NCBI GenBank assembly: GCA_964579415.1
Contig: CAZOGW010000133.1
Span: forward strand, 1 to 7,900
Reading direction: 5' to 3'
Origin: CAZOGW01 sp964579415
GTDB lineage: Bacteria; Actinomycetota; Acidimicrobiia; Spongiisociales; UBA5794
Length of the DNA stretch: 7,900 nucleotides
This document shows positions 6,285 through 7,900 of the stretch, in pieces. Every line of letters begins with the position of its first letter. Positions within the stretch are counted from its first letter, which is position 1. The notes below the pieces were generated by a model that did no database searches, had not been told where the DNA came from, and saw only the letters and a program-made list of their open reading frames with translations. Made by a program: the position numbers and the translations under genes.

Positions 6285-7554
6285 CTGACCAACCGGGGAT
6301 GGGGTAGGGGGCCACGAAGTCGGTGATCTCGCCGCGCACTCGCGTCAGCATCGTCTCGTCGGGGTCCTCGGCAACGGACACCACCTGGTCCATCCAGGAC
6401 GCGATCTGGAGCATGTGCTCCTCGGTGAGGCCGCGGGTGGTGACAGAGGCGGTGCCGAGGCGGATGCCGGAGGGGTCGAACGGCCTGCGGGTGTCGAACG
6501 GCACCGAGTTGTAGTTGAGCTCGATGCCGGCGCGGTCGAGGGCCTGAGCCGCCGGCTTACCGCCGACGCCCTTCGAGGTGAGGTCGACCAGGATGAGGTG
6601 ATTGTCGGTGCCGCCGGTCACCAGGTCGAAGCCGCGCTCGGTAAGGGCTTCGGCCAGCGCCCGCGCGTTGGCGACGATCTGGTGGGCGTACGCCGAGAAC
6701 TCCGCCGTGGCCGCCTCGCGCAGCGCCACCGCGATGGCGGCGGTGGTGTGGTTGTGGGGCCCACCCTGGAGCCCGGGGAACACCGCCCGGTCGAGAGCCT
6801 TGGCGTGCTTCTCGGTGGAGAGCAGCATGGCGCCGCGCGGGCCGCGCAGCGTCTTGTGGGTGGTGGTGGAGATGATCTCGGCATGGCCCACCGGGCTGGG
6901 GTGGGCGCCGCCGGCGACCAGCCCGGCGATGTGGGCGATGTCGGCCACCAGCACCGCTCCCACCTCGGCGGCGATGGCGGCGAAGGCGGGGAAGTCGATG
7001 GTGCGGGGGATGGCGGTGCCGCCGCAGAAGATGAGAACAGGCCGCTCCGCCCGGGCGATCCGGCGAACCTCGTCGAAGTCGACGCTGCCGTCCTCCCGGC
7101 GCACGCCGTACTGCACCGACCGGAACCACTTGCCCGTCGCCGACACGTTCCACCCGTGGGTGAGGTGCCCACCCGCAGGCAACGCCATGCCCATCACCGT
7201 GTCGCCAGGGGAGGCCAGAGCCATGTAGACGGCCAGGTTCGCCGGTGAACCCGAATAGGGCTGAACGTTGGCGTGCTCCACACCGAAGAGCTGCTTCGCC
7301 CTCTCGACGGCCAGGATCTCGACCTGGTCGATGACCTGCTGGCCCTCGTAGTACCGCCGCCCCGCATAGCCCTCGGAGTACTTGTTTGTGAGGACGCTGG
7401 CGGTGGCGTCGAGGACCGCCTGGGACACATAGTTCTCACTGGCGATGAGCCGTATCGAGTCGTGCTGGCGGCGGCCCTCCGCCTCGAGGAGTGCGGCGAT
7501 CTCCGGATCGGCGTCGGCGAGTCGGCGGGAGAGGTCAGATTGGGCAAGTGACAT
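6277..7554 (-). CDS. glyA: Serine hydroxymethyltransferase
   Basis: This is a PLP-dependent enzyme of 425 residues that interconverts serine plus tetrahydrofolate with glycine plus 5,10-methylene-tetrahydrofolate; it is cytosolic and supplies one-carbon units. The PLP lysine is Lys234 in TTTHKTLRGPRG. Asp205 and His208 in ADIAHIAGL contact the cofactor. Glu61, Tyr68 and Tyr69 lie in YSEGYAGRRYYEG, and Arg365 in SGIRLGT binds the substrate carboxylate. The length is normal for bacteria. Two motifs are unusual for bacterial GlyA: VQPYSGSPAN (98-106), where E. coli has QPHSGSQAN, and CGGTAIPR (177-184), where E. coli has GGFSAYSG. The ATG at 7554 fits the family N-terminus. It has no Shine-Dalgarno site, but a TAnnnT box lies just upstream, so the mRNA may be leaderless. 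glyA just ahead of atp genes is also the Streptomyces arrangement. Confidence 0.97.
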   Translation of the reverse strand: MSLAQSDLSRRLADADPEIAALLEAEGRRQHDSIRLIASENYVSQAVLDATASVLTNKYSEGYAGRRYYEGQQVIDQVEILAVERAKQLFGVEHANVQPYSGSPANLAVYMALASPGDTVMGMALPAGGHLTHGWNVSATGKWFRSVQYGVRREDGSVDFDEVRRIARAERPVLIFCGGTAIPRTIDFPAFAAIAAEVGAVLVADIAHIAGLVAGGAHPSPVGHAEIISTTTHKTLRGPRGAMLLSTEKHAKALDRAVFPGLQGGPHNHTTAAIAVALREAATAEFSAYAHQIVANARALAEALTERGFDLVTGGTDNHLILVDLTSKGVGGKPAAQALDRAGIELNYNSVPFDTRRPFDPSGIRLGTASVTTRGLTEEHMLQIASWMDQVVSVAEDPDETMLTRVRGEITDFVAPYPIPGWSAT

Positions 7555-7560
7555 GGCCCG

Positions 7561-7566
7561 AGCCTA
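7561..7566 (-). promoter_or_regulatory. Candidate -10 element for a leaderless glyA transcript
   Basis: TAGGCT on the minus strand fits the actinobacterial TAnnnT -10 form. It ends six bases before the glyA ATG, which would place the transcription start at or next to the A of the start codon. No Shine-Dalgarno sequence is visible in front of this ATG, and no good -35 box is present 16-18 bases upstream. Leaderless mRNAs with exactly this spacing are common in actinobacteria. This is inference from position and sequence only. Confidence 0.4.
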
Positions 7567-7594
7567 CCCGACCCACCCGCCGCCCGACCGCAGT

Positions 7595-7712
7595 CATCGT
7601 CCTCCCCACCCCTTCGAGGTCGGATTTCGTCCTCCCCCGCCGCTTCGTAGGGCACGGTTTCGTCCTCCCCCGCCGCTTCGTCGGTCGGGTTTCATCCTCC
7701 CCCGCCGCTTCG
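7595..7712. repeat. Tandem 32-33 bp direct repeats, three good copies plus one degenerate
   Basis: A 23-bp core beginning TTTCGTCCTCCCCC and ending GCCGCTTCG occurs at 7625-7647, 7658-7680 and 7690-7712. The first two are identical and the third has one change (TTTCAT for TTTCGT). The full units are 33 and 32 bp, and the 9-10 bp between cores is less conserved. A decayed copy with one deletion and a few substitutions starts at 7595. The copies lie between 40 and 160 bp upstream of the glyA start. The spacers are too short and too variable for a CRISPR array. The minus strand of each copy is G-rich (GGCGGGGGAGG). Confidence 0.85.
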
Positions 7713-7722
7713 GTGGGGGAGG
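7696..7722. repeat. Strong hairpin formed by the last repeat copy and its flank
   Basis: CCTCCCCC (7696-7703) and GGGGGAGG (7715-7722) are exact inverted repeats. Inside them CCG (7705-7707) and CGG (7711-7713) also pair around CTT. As plus-strand RNA the 7704/7714 position is a G-U wobble, giving a nearly continuous 12-pair stem. On the minus strand that position is an A-C mismatch. No U-tract follows on either strand, so it is not a standard intrinsic terminator. Confidence 0.6.
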
Positions 7723-7723
7723 T

Positions 7724-7792
7724 GTCCGATCGGCTCGCCTGGCGCGATCAGACCTGATCGCATCGCACAGCCTTGCCGCAGGCCGATCGGAC
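7724..7792. repeat. Pair of 11-bp inverted repeats flanking a central palindrome
   Basis: GTCCGATCGGC (7724-7734) and GCCGATCGGAC (7782-7792) are perfect reverse complements separated by 47 bp. Each contains the self-complementary octamer CCGATCGG. A further palindrome lies between them. Paired, spaced palindromes in a putative divergent promoter region suggest protein binding with looping, or a large RNA stem. Neither is demonstrated. Confidence 0.6.
7744..7761. promoter_or_regulatory. 18-bp palindrome, operator-like
   Basis: GCGATCAG-AC-CTGATCGC has perfect 8-bp arms around a two-base centre. Its length, symmetry and location in a non-coding region upstream of glyA are those of a typical binding site for a dimeric repressor. 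I cannot name the regulator. The CGATC element recurs in the flanking inverted repeats. Confidence 0.45.
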
Positions 7793-7793
7793 G

Positions 7794-7889
7794 GAGGGGG
7801 TCTTCGTCCCAGGTCCGCGTTGAGCTGACCGCGAGCCGAAGGAGGGGATCGCGTCCCGCGGTGTGGTGTAAGTAGGTGAATCTCTCAGC
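7794..7889 (+). ncRNA. Possible glycine riboswitch-like aptamer (divergent, tentative)
   Basis: On the plus strand, pointing away from glyA, GCCGAAGGAG (7835-7844) is followed 30 bases later by GGTGAATCTCTCAG (7875-7888). These two blocks in this order are the most conserved elements of glycine aptamers (CCGAAGGRG and GAAUCUCUCAG). GAGGG (7794-7798) can pair with CTCTC (7882-7886), one pair being a G-U wobble, in the manner of stem P1. GGGAT/GTCCC (7845-7849/7852-7856) can form a P3b-like hairpin. Against it: the usual YAA after GGAG and the GG after CUCUCA are missing, the 5' strand is not the usual GGAGAG, and the P2 region is longer than normal and does not fold cleanly. If real, it would control a plus-strand gene beyond the right edge, for example one of glycine cleavage or transport. 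Confidence 0.33.
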
Positions 7890-7900
7890 GATGCCGTCGG

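Noticed and set aside
7595..7712. CRISPR array.
   Set aside because: The gaps between the 23-bp cores are only 9-10 bp, far shorter than CRISPR spacers, and there are no cas genes or leader.
7696..7722. The CCTCCCCC/GGGGGAGG hairpin as a rho-independent terminator.
   Set aside because: No T-tract follows it on either strand.
7491..7757. Plus-strand frame encoding in-frame FVLPRRFVG repeats.
   Set aside because: The peptide repeat is just the translation of the 33-bp DNA repeat. The third copy shifts frame because its unit is 32 bp, there is no ribosome site, and the frame starts inside glyA antisense.
7876..7900. Start of a plus-strand coding sequence at GTG 7876 or ATG 7891.
   Set aside because: Only 8 and 3 complete codons are visible before the window ends. 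No Shine-Dalgarno site is at a good distance, and 7876 falls inside the riboswitch-like block. It cannot be supported from this sequence.

Overview
The window is a high-GC bacterial chromosome segment. It carries a nearly complete F1Fo ATP synthase operon preceded by a serine hydroxymethyltransferase gene, all on the minus strand, so transcription runs from right to left. Reading in that direction the order is glyA, then after 90 bp atpZ-like, atpI, atpB (a), atpE (c), atpF (b), atpH (delta), atpA (alpha), atpG (gamma) and atpD (beta). atpD is cut by the left edge; atpC (epsilon) would be expected just beyond it. Strong G/C third-position bias, frequent GTG starts and the placement of glyA just upstream of the atp genes (an arrangement known from actinobacteria such as Streptomyces) suggest a high-GC actinobacterium. 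The protein wording looks like the Acidimicrobiia side of the phylum, but that is an impression from memory and not a search result. Mycobacterial hallmarks are absent: there is no delta/b fusion and no long alpha C-terminal extension.

Layout: 1-775 atpD (partial); 813-1688 atpG; 1698-3221 atpA; 3235-3786 atpH; 3788-4336 atpF; 4347-4571 atpE; 4612-5412 atpB; 5403-5900 atpI-like; 5893-6186 atpZ-like; 6187-6276 intergenic with a candidate promoter for the atp genes; 6277-7554 glyA; 7555-7900 non-coding. The genes are tightly packed, with gaps of 1 to 40 bp and two short overlaps, as expected for one translationally coupled message. atpE alone has a long, strong Shine-Dalgarno tract, which fits the need for many c subunits per enzyme. 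Key catalytic and ion-path residues are present in every subunit examined. The c subunit lacks the known Na+-ligand residues, so the enzyme is most likely H+-coupled.

The only stretch over 300 bases without a gene is 7555-7900, upstream of glyA. It is unusually structured: a candidate leaderless -10 element for glyA, three to four copies of a 32-33 bp direct repeat, a strong hairpin at the last repeat copy, an 18-bp palindrome flanked by a pair of 11-bp inverted repeats, and, on the plus strand at the right edge, a sequence resembling the conserved core of a glycine riboswitch aptamer. The riboswitch resemblance is tentative but fits the context, because glyA interconverts serine and glycine and a divergent plus-strand gene would start at or beyond the right edge.

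Most of the window is conserved housekeeping sequence. The region most worth a second look is 7590-7900.
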